Below are positions 36,058 through 43,744 of a DNA stretch of 64,000 bases, piece after piece; within the stretch, counting starts at the first letter, position 1, and every line of letters begins with the position of its first letter. Source of the stretch: CAZUGA01 sp964619885 (GTDB lineage: Bacteria; Pseudomonadota; Gammaproteobacteria; Methylococcales; UBA1147); contig CAZUGA010000019.1 in the NCBI GenBank assembly GCA_964619885.1, positions 14,767 through 78,766 of the forward strand. The letters are read 5' to 3'. The translations under genes and the position numbers were made by a program. Below the pieces are notes generated by a model. It ran no database searches and was not told where the DNA came from. It saw only the letters and a program-made list of their open reading frames with translations.

Positions 36058-36215
36058 GGTGTAAGCGGGTACGAAGAGATTCGTGACTCTGTTGAATGCA
36101 CTTTATCTTATTTGCGGGATTTCGGACAGATTCTCTGTGGACAATTTCCTGGTCAATCAACTAGGGTATCTGGTATGTTTTTAATCACTGGAAATCCTAC
36201 TGGTTTGCTGGACCT

Positions 36216-38459
36216 ATGCAAAAGTCAATCAATGCGTTGCCCAAAGGCTTTAAATTAAACATCTACGAGATCGAAGAAGAGTTAGGTTCGGGCGGTTTTG
36301 GGATTACCTATAAAGCTTACGACCCGCGATTGCAGACTTATGTTGCGATTAAGGAGTTTCTTCCCGCCAATTGCGCGGTTCGGGAAAGTGACACTATTAG
36401 TGTTGCACCCCGCAGTGGGGCGGTAAAGCAGGATTACCAATATGGTCTTAAAATGTTTCTACGGGAAGCCCAAACGCTTGCTCGTTTTCGTCACGAACGC
36501 ATTATTAGGGTAATCCAATTTTTAGAGGCCAATAATACTGCGTACTTGGTGATGGAGTATGAGCATGGGGCATCGCTAGCGGCAAAAATAAGAGATACAA
36601 ATAATTCCACCGGAGAAAATTGGGTCCGCTCACTTTTGGTTGAGGCGGTAAAGGGGCTTGCCGTAGTTCATGACGCCTCGATCCTGCACCGCGATATCAA
36701 ACCTTCCAATATTTATATTCGCCAAGATGGATCTCCAGTATTGTTGGATTTTGGTTCTGCTCGCTACGCTTTTTGTGGCCAGACAATGAGCCTGACGAGT
36801 ATTGTGTCGCCCGGTTACGCGCCGTTCGAACAGTATCTAAGTGATGGTGACCAGGGGCCATGGACCGATTTTTATGGTTTGGGGGCGACGCTGTATTGGG
36901 TGATTAGTGGGAACAAACCAACCGACGCCACGGCTAGAATGGCAGCGGTGGCAAATGGTCGAGAAGATCCGAATGTGCCTTTGAGTCGTTGCGCGGACGC
37001 TACGTATAGTCAGGAATTACTCGAATGTATAGATTGGATGCTGGAGCCGAATATCGAAAACCGCCCACAGACCGCAGAAAGCATCATGCATCGGGTGAGA
37101 AGTATGAGTCTGCCAGATGCGAGCGTAGTGACGATTCCTGATTCCATCAATCCAGTTGCAACAGTGATTCCGGTAGAGAAGAATCGGCGATTGTTGTTCG
37201 GATTTATGGGTTTGGGATTACTGGTCGCGGTTGCGAGCTATTTGGCGCTTCAACAAGACAGCAATTCTGATTCCAAATCAGAACCGAATTCGATTGCGTA
37301 CCAAGATTCGACTGCACGTCCACAGAACGGGAATAATCTTCCATTTTTAGAACCTGTGGTGGAAATACCAGCCCCCGATCTTAGGGCAAATTCTCAAACT
37401 ATTGTCGATCCGTCAAACGCATCTTCTAAGCAATCGGGTTCTGGCCAAGTTGATCAGTTACTGCAAGCGGGTGATCTAGCGTTTTTGGGGTATCGTCTGA
37501 CTTCGCCGTCGCGAGATTCTGCAATATTTTATTACCGAAAAGCACTTGAGTTGGCGCCAAACAACGATCGAGCCATTGCCGGTCTCGATAGAGTGATTAC
37601 AACCTATGTGTCGATGGCCGAACAAGCGCAGGCGCAGGGCGCAGCTGGAAAAGCCAATCAATATCTAGAGCTAGCGTCATCGGTGGATCCAAAACATCCG
37701 GATATTCTAGCCGCAAAACGGCGCATGGCGCTTGGAGATGACCAACCAATTTTAAATAAAAGATTTGAGACTGAGCGGAGTAACTCAATAGAGCCGTTTG
37801 ATACAACGCCCGGGTCGGATTCGTTGGCTATAGCAGAAAATGTGTACTCGAACTCATCTGAAGCTAGCTCGACCGGCAGAGCCACCCGGCAAAATCGTAT
37901 CGATGAATTCTTGCGTGCCGGTGATTTGGCTTTGGTGGATTATAGGTTGACGACTCCAAGCCAGGGATCGGCCGTTTACTATTACACTGAGGTACTGAGG
38001 TTATCACCGAATAATCAACAGGCGGTCGATGGGCTGAATAAGGTTATCTCCCGTTATCTATTGCTCGCGGAACAACAATGGGGCCGCGGGAATGTAGGGA
38101 AAGCTCGGCAATATTTAGCAAGAGCTGCTTCGGTGAATCCGAATCATCCCGAGATAGTCGCTGCTAGAGCACGTATGGTGTTGACTGAGCCGCTATCTAC
38201 CGGTGGGAAGGACAGGGTGCAGTCCGCAAAACGGATTAAAACAGCTCCAATATATAAATATCCCAATGTCCGCGCAGCAAAAGTGGGTTACAGAAATGGT
38301 GAAATAAGCAAAACAGAATATGCCACGATTCGGGAGGTCCTAGCAAATAGGTATAAACAAAAAATACTATCGCTAAAGCAACTGTACCGGGATGGTAAAT
38401 TAACCAAGAGACAATACAAGTCGGAAGTCAGGGCGGCAAAGATCGCCTATAAAGGGTAG
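36216..38459 (+). CDS. Membrane Ser/Thr protein kinase with duplicated periplasmic repeats
   Basis: A 747-aa PknB-type kinase. The kinase domain spans about residues 15-300: GSGGFGITYKAYD, VAIKEFLP with the ATP Lys, ILHRDIKPSNI and LLDFGSARYA, then SPGYAPFEQY. A single membrane span (about 325-345, LFGFMGLGLLVAVASYLAL) follows. Outside are two copies of a roughly 95-residue unit, starting near 411 (VDQLLQAGDLAFLGYRLTSP) and 558 (IDEFLRAGDLALVDYRLTTP), each with TPR-like helices. The end (about 680-747) is a duplicated YRNGEISKTEY / YRDGKLTKRQY motif like SHOCT modules. Probably senses an envelope component; the target is unknown. Confidence 0.92.
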   Translation: MQKSINALPKGFKLNIYEIEEELGSGGFGITYKAYDPRLQTYVAIKEFLPANCAVRESDTISVAPRSGAVKQDYQYGLKMFLREAQTLARFRHERIIRVIQFLEANNTAYLVMEYEHGASLAAKIRDTNNSTGENWVRSLLVEAVKGLAVVHDASILHRDIKPSNIYIRQDGSPVLLDFGSARYAFCGQTMSLTSIVSPGYAPFEQYLSDGDQGPWTDFYGLGATLYWVISGNKPTDATARMAAVANGREDPNVPLSRCADATYSQELLECIDWMLEPNIENRPQTAESIMHRVRSMSLPDASVVTIPDSINPVATVIPVEKNRRLLFGFMGLGLLVAVASYLALQQDSNSDSKSEPNSIAYQDSTARPQNGNNLPFLEPVVEIPAPDLRANSQTIVDPSNASSKQSGSGQVDQLLQAGDLAFLGYRLTSPSRDSAIFYYRKALELAPNNDRAIAGLDRVITTYVSMAEQAQAQGAAGKANQYLELASSVDPKHPDILAAKRRMALGDDQPILNKRFETERSNSIEPFDTTPGSDSLAIAENVYSNSSEASSTGRATRQNRIDEFLRAGDLALVDYRLTTPSQGSAVYYYTEVLRLSPNNQQAVDGLNKVISRYLLLAEQQWGRGNVGKARQYLARAASVNPNHPEIVAARARMVLTEPLSTGGKDRVQSAKRIKTAPIYKYPNVRAAKVGYRNGEISKTEYATIREVLANRYKQKILSLKQLYRDGKLTKRQYKSEVRAAKIAYKG

Positions 38460-38469
38460 ATTTTCGGGT

Positions 38470-38775
38470 GTGGTTCAATGCGGCATTGTAAGTTTAAATC
38501 CGATGCCCAATCATATTCACCTCATCGTAAAACCGAATAAGGCGTCGAATCTAAGCAAAGCGATCGGAGGGACACATCGGCGATACACACGAATGATCAA
38601 CTTTCGTGAAAACTGGCGGGGCTATTTGTGGCAAGGGCGTTTCAGTTCGTGCCCGATGGATGAAAATTGGTTGTTGCGGGCAGCAGCGTACGTTGAATTG
38701 AATCCGGTGAAAGCGGGGATGGTCGAGCAAGCTTGGGACTACAGTTTTGTTAAGAGGCATTTAAAAAATCGATAG
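38470..38775 (+). pseudogene. Truncated IS200-like / REP-associated transposase fragment
   Basis: The 101-aa frame, opening with GTG only ten bases after the kinase stop, matches the central part of Y1 (HUH) transposases: MPNHIHLIVKP carries the HUH histidines, GYLWQGRFSSCPMDE follows, and YVELNPVKAGMVEQ holds the catalytic Tyr. About 60 N-terminal residues and the usual C-terminal region are missing; it ends soon after WDYSF. No flanking palindromes were seen. I take it as an insertion relic rather than an active transposase, although the core catalytic residues survive. Confidence 0.8.
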
Positions 38776-38834
38776 AGATTTGTGAACATTCCCTCGAATT
38801 CGTCGCAGATCCGGGCGAAATTTGATGGCAGATT

Positions 38835-39161
38835 TTAGATGTATCGAACAACCACCACCAAAAATGCGATAACGGCAAAGAGAATTATTGCTTTGTTCAA
38901 TGGAGTGGCCGAATCAGAATTATTGCTTGTTCTATTGATCGAAACCATTAGTTTAATCTCTTTAGGTTGTTGTTTTTTGCTGTTCCAACGGATTATCCAA
39001 CGATCACGATCAATGCCGTAGCACCCAGCGGGTAATCGTTCATTACCTGAGTATATAGAATCAATTTCTACGCCAGAGAGCCTCAGCATGACACAGCGCC
39101 ATGCAGATTTAGCAGGATCCCAATCTGTTTCGGTTAGTTTCGTATCAAATGATGTATTCAT
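38835..39161 (-). CDS. Small tail-anchored protein of unknown function (108 aa)
   Basis: Not recognised. The soluble part (WDPAKSAWRCVMLRLSGVEI, then RDRWIIRWNSKKQQPKEI) is beta-rich, followed by a Ser/Asn linker and a C-terminal hydrophobic span (AIILFAVIAFLVVVV) that ends two residues before the stop, typical of tail-anchored inner-membrane proteins. GAAGG lies eight bases before the ATG at 39161, which makes that the likely start; another ATG sits two codons upstream. No homologous neighbour gives a function. Confidence 0.55.
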   Translation of the reverse strand: MNTSFDTKLTETDWDPAKSAWRCVMLRLSGVEIDSIYSGNERLPAGCYGIDRDRWIIRWNSKKQQPKEIKLMVSINRTSNNSDSATPLNKAIILFAVIAFLVVVVRYI

Positions 39162-39167
39162 AGTCAT

Positions 39168-39861
39168 TGCCTTCGATCCGTATTATTGATATTGACTCGT
39201 TTACGGTGCCTTATTCGCGCATGTTCGCGATTGTTTAAAAAATGAATCCCTGATTGATCTGCACAGCACCTACGAATTGCACCAACATATGCAGACCGAT
39301 ATTTACAAGAGACATAAGCAATGATTGGACCATACGCGTACAACAACACCTGTTCATTGTTGTTTTTAATATGGTTTTCTCTTCTCGTGGAAGCAGTCTA
39401 AGACAGCAAATCAAGATTCGTTGTAAATATACTTGACACCATCCAGTGGTCGTAAGTTGATTAGAATGAATGGAGCGAGAACACGACGAATGAGTCTTTC
39501 AATACCGTATCATCGACCCTCACCCACCATTACTTTTCGATAGTTGGCAAATTTTGGCTGTCTTAGGTTAGACAAATGGAGTCGGCCAATGTTTGCTAGC
39601 TGAAGTCTATTCTTAAAAATAAATTTACCTTATAGCCATTTCGGTCACTATTTCTGGTGTGGGTCTTTTGAATTTCGGGAAATCCTCCAACGTTTTAGAA
39701 TACTGCTTACACCGATTTTGGTACCGGCGCGGATCTGCCGAATGCTCAATTGTGCGCTATAGGGCTATCTGAGTACTTCTTGTGATTTTCGCATTCCTAT
39801 CCTCTTGGCTGACAAATCCGCTCCACAATGGGAACATAGGAATACTGTAATGAATTTCCGT
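39168..39861. other. Long ORF-poor region
   Basis: Almost 700 bases without a supported gene between the small tail-anchored gene and the CHAP gene. Only very short frames occur on either strand. No tRNA, hairpin with T-run or tandem repeat was recognised. It may be a decayed gene or hold a small RNA. Together with the transposase fragment nearby, it looks like a rearranged zone. Confidence 0.35.
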
Positions 39862-40389
39862 CTATCTGTTGGCGAGCCGCAACCATCCATCCGGGATTCT
39901 GGGTTGGTCGATATAAAACCGGCCGTTTTTACGCTGCAAATTAAAATTCTGGAACGGCATTCCAATAATGTTTTGTTGTATGACCTGAACTGCATCAGTG
40001 TAAATGGCTGTTACGATTGCCAAGTGGCCATAGCGGCTATCGGAAAAGACGAGTATGTCATTAACTTCAGGAGCGGCTGAACCGTCATTTCTAATCTGCA
40101 GCAGATCGCGTTTCACGTTGAGTTTGCCGGAATCCAGCGATGCGTCGAAATAATCGCGTGCATGACCCCACACGTGGGGCATGCGATGGTTTAAAGCTTG
40201 ATCGTAGAAACGTTTGACAAATTCCACGCATTGCCATTTTTGGCCATAATAATAGGCCTGATCAAGACTAAAATGTTTGCCGTGACTGCGGTCTTTGTCT
40301 GAACCATTTTCGAAAACTGCAATATCCAAATGTCGCCCCGTTTCGGTACCGATCTGGGATAATTGGAAATTGTCGGTCGGGTCGGGCAC
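39862..40389 (-). CDS. CHAP-domain amidase resembling glutathionylspermidine amidase
   Basis: A 175-aa cysteine amidase/peptidase of the CHAP type. The catalytic Cys is in YYYGQKWQCVEFVKRFY and the catalytic His in YGHLAIVTAI; the C-terminal WLRL also fits. The KWQCVEF motif is like the amidase half of bifunctional glutathionylspermidine synthetase/amidase, but no synthetase domain is attached. No signal peptide is seen. The start is uncertain: GTG at 40389 is used, yet the frame stays open upstream to 40450 without an ATG. It lies 53 bases downstream of yaiI on the same strand and is probably co-transcribed. Confidence 0.75.
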   Translation of the reverse strand: MPDPTDNFQLSQIGTETGRHLDIAVFENGSDKDRSHGKHFSLDQAYYYGQKWQCVEFVKRFYDQALNHRMPHVWGHARDYFDASLDSGKLNVKRDLLQIRNDGSAAPEVNDILVFSDSRYGHLAIVTAIYTDAVQVIQQNIIGMPFQNFNLQRKNGRFYIDQPRIPDGWLRLANR

Positions 40390-40442
40390 GATGATATTGC
40401 TGATACTTAGATTCAGTTCGCCGTATTTAATGTCGGATCGCT

Positions 40443-40901
40443 CTATTTTCTATCTTTAGCGACTTTGGCCAATAGCTTGTCCAGATTGTTCGCAAAAGCT
40501 TGGCGGTCCGTTTGGCTCAGCGCATTGGGGCCGCCGGTATTTATGCCACTAGCCCGCAGCGTGTCCATAAAATCTCTGACATTCAAGCGTGCTCCGATAT
40601 TTTCCGCGGTATACAATTCCCCCCGCGGATTTAGCGCTCGTCCGCCTTTCCCAATGACTTCGGCCGCCAACGGAATATCGCTCGTGATTACAAGATCTCC
40701 AGCGTTAAGCCGTTTAACGATTTCATTGTCAGCGACGTCAAAACCCGATCTTACTTGAAGCATATTGATGTAGCGCGACGGCGGAACCGGAACCGTATGA
40801 TTTGCTACAAGTGTTAGCAAAATATTCGTGCGCTCCGCAGCCTTGAATAACATTTGTTTGATGGGTACCGGGCAGGCGTCTGCATCTACCCATATTTTCA
40901 T
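40443..40901 (-). CDS. yaiI: YaiI/YqxD family protein (DUF188)
   Basis: A 152-aa protein, identical in length to E. coli YaiI. Family marks are KIWVDADACPVPIKQML, the ANHTVP segment, VRSGFDVADNEIV, DLVITSDIPLAAEVI and KGGRALNPRGELYT. The fold is PIN-like, suggesting a nuclease, but the activity is not established. The ATG at 40901 starts at the conserved MKIWVDADACP; a second ATG eight codons upstream is possible. No ribosome binding site discriminates between them. Confidence 0.93.
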   Translation of the reverse strand: MKIWVDADACPVPIKQMLFKAAERTNILLTLVANHTVPVPPSRYINMLQVRSGFDVADNEIVKRLNAGDLVITSDIPLAAEVIGKGGRALNPRGELYTAENIGARLNVRDFMDTLRASGINTGGPNALSQTDRQAFANNLDKLLAKVAKDRK

Positions 40902-41131
40902 TTTATTGAGTTTATATTGTTGCATAAACGTAAGTGAGAGAGGGGGTAGAAAAGCTCAGCTTAGATTTTGTTTAAGACCTTGACCAACGCGTGTTGTTGC
41001 GCAAGGCAAACTTGGACGGAAAAACACAGCATACTATAGCGTATTCGAGTCTACTTGTAATTGTAATGCAAAGATACGCGCTTCAACGAAAAATTGGCCA
41101 GGTGCTAAGCCAGTACAGGAAATTTTCCCAG

Positions 41132-42673
41132 CTATCCGGTTTGAGACTCCAGCCGTTCCCATAGTTGTTTTTCACGCGATAGACCCAACACCAATTGTGC
41201 GGTTTTGATTCCGGAAACGCATACCGCATACACACCACCACCGGGTTCGGTCCAGTGCCCGGAAAAAAATAAACCTGCTAATGGGCTTTGGTTGCCAAGT
41301 CTGCCGGGTCCGATTTGGTTGGGAGAAACCTCCCAACCATAAGCGGCACCCATATCATTCAACGTGTAGCGCTCCATAGTACGGGGCGATCCGGCTTCGA
41401 TGAACAAAATATGTTGTTTTAATCCGGGGATTTGGCGTTCGGCAATGTCCAACATGGTTTTGGAGAAACGGTCTTTGCAGCTTCGCCACGATTCACCGAC
41501 ATCGTAAGGGACTAGCGTGGTAAGCATCAGTAAATGATGACCTTTAGGCGCGAGAGAAGGATCCACCAGAGTCGGCACAGTGATACTAATCCATGTGATA
41601 TTTCCAGCCAGCGTGTCGGCAAAATTCTGTTCGTGGTCGAAGTTTTGAAAGTAAAATGATTCGTGTGTTGTGCAGACCTCTCTCAAGTCCAGGTCGGTTG
41701 CGATATAGACTACGAAGGCTGATATTGAGGGTTTTAGATTATCCATTTGACGCAGAAACTGATCCGGTAGGTTTTTCGTACCGACCAGCGAATGGATGGT
41801 CTGACGTGCATCGGCGTTGGATATAACAATGGGTGCACTAATTCGTTGACCATTATCCAGAGTCACACCTTTAACCTTTGCGTGCTCAACGTCAATCCGT
41901 TTGGCGCCGATTTTGTACAAAATTTCTCCGCCCGACGCCTGTAGAGAATTTACCAGTACGTTGGCCAGATTCTGAAATGAGCCCTTACAATAATAGGCGC
42001 CGTCGACCGTATAGCCGATAAACATTATCGTCCAATATAAGAACGAAAGTTTGGAAGGTGGTAAACCCAGATAAGGCCATAGCGTTGATATTATGGCCTT
42101 TAGGCGCGGGTTGTCGATGAACTCATCCAGACCTTCGGTCAGAGTTGTTCGCCTATAGTGCAGAAAAGTCGGAATCTTTTCCGTAATCGCGCCGCCATCT
42201 GCGAAGGTTTGATCGGCTATGGTTGCTTCCTCGCACAAGCGTAAGCATACCTTGGTCAATCTGCGCAGCCCTTCGGTCTCTTCCGGGAATATTTTTGCGT
42301 GGGTTGTTACGAATGATTCAAGTTGTTGTGGAATTTCGACGCTAAAATCGGGAAATACCGCTCGGGTATAGGGGTCAACGGAAATAAATTCGATTTTATT
42401 CATGACGCCCAATGCATCCAGAATGCGATGAATCGCTTGTCCGCCTTTGAAACCGCGGTTTTGACACCCGCTAATCAGGTGTACGCCGGAGTCAAAGGTA
42501 TATTGTTTTCTTTTGAAGAAATGCGCGTAACCCCCGGGCCGGTCATGCCGTTCGATAACCAGAACGGATTTCCCGCTGCGCGCTAATAATGCCGCAGCGC
42601 TCAAACCGCCCAATCCAGCACCAATTACGATGACATCGTAAGCTTCTTTGCTAGATTCTCGGTGGAAGTTCAT
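41132..42673 (-). CDS. FAD-dependent oxidoreductase of the phytoene desaturase / CrtISO family
   Basis: A 513-aa flavoprotein. The N-terminal dinucleotide fold reads IVIGAGLGGLSAAALLARSG, then RHDRPGGYAHFF, and the C-terminal flavin-binding segment is FFSGHWTEPGGGVYAVCVSG. This arrangement and the SGVHLISG motif place it among carotenoid isomerases, phytoene desaturase-like enzymes and retinol saturases rather than amine oxidases. No other carotenoid gene is nearby, so the substrate is not known; a polyunsaturated lipid or an isoprenoid is plausible. Monocistronic, divergent from the GT2 gene. Confidence 0.9.
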   Translation of the reverse strand: MNFHRESSKEAYDVIVIGAGLGGLSAAALLARSGKSVLVIERHDRPGGYAHFFKRKQYTFDSGVHLISGCQNRGFKGGQAIHRILDALGVMNKIEFISVDPYTRAVFPDFSVEIPQQLESFVTTHAKIFPEETEGLRRLTKVCLRLCEEATIADQTFADGGAITEKIPTFLHYRRTTLTEGLDEFIDNPRLKAIISTLWPYLGLPPSKLSFLYWTIMFIGYTVDGAYYCKGSFQNLANVLVNSLQASGGEILYKIGAKRIDVEHAKVKGVTLDNGQRISAPIVISNADARQTIHSLVGTKNLPDQFLRQMDNLKPSISAFVVYIATDLDLREVCTTHESFYFQNFDHEQNFADTLAGNITWISITVPTLVDPSLAPKGHHLLMLTTLVPYDVGESWRSCKDRFSKTMLDIAERQIPGLKQHILFIEAGSPRTMERYTLNDMGAAYGWEVSPNQIGPGRLGNQSPLAGLFFSGHWTEPGGGVYAVCVSGIKTAQLVLGLSREKQLWERLESQTG

Positions 42674-42951
42674 TCAAGGCTATTTATTTCGCGATCCAAA
42701 CGGTCAAATTCGCAGTGATGTTTACACCTGTGGGCATAGTGATCTATTTTGGGATAGATTCGTATACCCCTTCAATTTAGAATAACTAATGATTTTGGGC
42801 GGCTGTAAGCAAGAAGAATTGCGGCCGATTGTATCTGTTTTGGACGGGTGTGCACAGGTTTTGCTTCTGCATGGGTGGAAGTACCACACCCTGTCCATGG
42901 CGAATAGATTTTCGAAGTTCGGTTGGATATATAGCTTTTATCTTGTCAATT

Positions 42952-43692
42952 ATGGTCGAAATTGCAGTCGTAATTCCCGCTTATAACGAAGAAACAACCA
43001 TAGCGTCGGTAGTGGATGCGGTGTTGGAAACCCACGAGACTGTAATAGTGGTTAACGATGCGTCTACAGATTCAACATCTACAAGCCTTAATGGAAAACC
43101 GATTAGACTGGTGAACCTGCCGCAGAATTTCGGCAAGGCCGGCGCACTCTCGGTTGGTTTTGACGAAGCCACGAAAATGGGTGCCAACGCAGTGATTACA
43201 ATGGACGGGGATGGCCAACACGAGGCAAAGGATATCGTGAAATTTCTCGCTGCGGCGAGAAAATATCCTAATGCATTGGTCATTGGTTCCCGGGAAACCA
43301 ACACTGAACAGGCACCCAAAGCGCGGTTATTCGCGAATAAATTTGCCAATTTCTGGATCTCGTGGGCGTCGGGCATGGCGATCAGCGATAGCCAATGCGG
43401 TTTTAGGTTGTACCCGCTGGCAATTATTCAGCGATTGCGGCTAAAAACTGATAAATCGCACAGTTTTGTTTTCGAAAGCGAGGTTGTGATTGAAGCGTGC
43501 AGGAACGGTTTTGAGTTAGTCTCAGTGCCGATACGGTCTTATTACCCTGAAAATCGGCGCAAGAGTCATTTTCGCCCAATTATAGATATCGCTAGAATTA
43601 CTCAGATGGTCGCGCTCAAATTATTAGCCCGGGGCCTGTACATAAGAGGTTTGATTAACGCGTTGAACGGGCAACCGAAATTAATACGATAA
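42952..43692 (+). CDS. Family 2 glycosyltransferase (DPM1-like)
   Basis: A 246-aa cytoplasmic GT2 enzyme. The GT-A signature is visible: VVIPAYNEETTIASVV, VVNDASTDSTS, GKAGALSVGFDEA and the metal-binding DGDGQH. QCGFRLYP and FVFESEVVIEA are typical of polyprenyl-phosphate glycosyltransferases. There is no membrane domain, so it probably transfers a sugar to a polyprenol phosphate or lipid acceptor at the membrane face. The ATG at 42952 starts directly at the beta-strand; a 41-residue upstream extension lacks similarity and is rejected. Function in LPS or glycan synthesis is an inference. Confidence 0.9.
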   Translation: MVEIAVVIPAYNEETTIASVVDAVLETHETVIVVNDASTDSTSTSLNGKPIRLVNLPQNFGKAGALSVGFDEATKMGANAVITMDGDGQHEAKDIVKFLAAARKYPNALVIGSRETNTEQAPKARLFANKFANFWISWASGMAISDSQCGFRLYPLAIIQRLRLKTDKSHSFVFESEVVIEACRNGFELVSVPIRSYYPENRRKSHFRPIIDIARITQMVALKLLARGLYIRGLINALNGQPKLIR

Positions 43693-43744
43693 GTACACGC
43701 GGGATATTATTTAGTGGATTGTCTGATCGGGAAATCTGGCTAGA

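Noticed and set aside
39805..40080. Plus-strand frame of 91 codons opposite the CHAP gene
   Set aside because: It is the complement of the conserved CHAP sequence with its catalytic motif on the minus strand and has no domain of its own.
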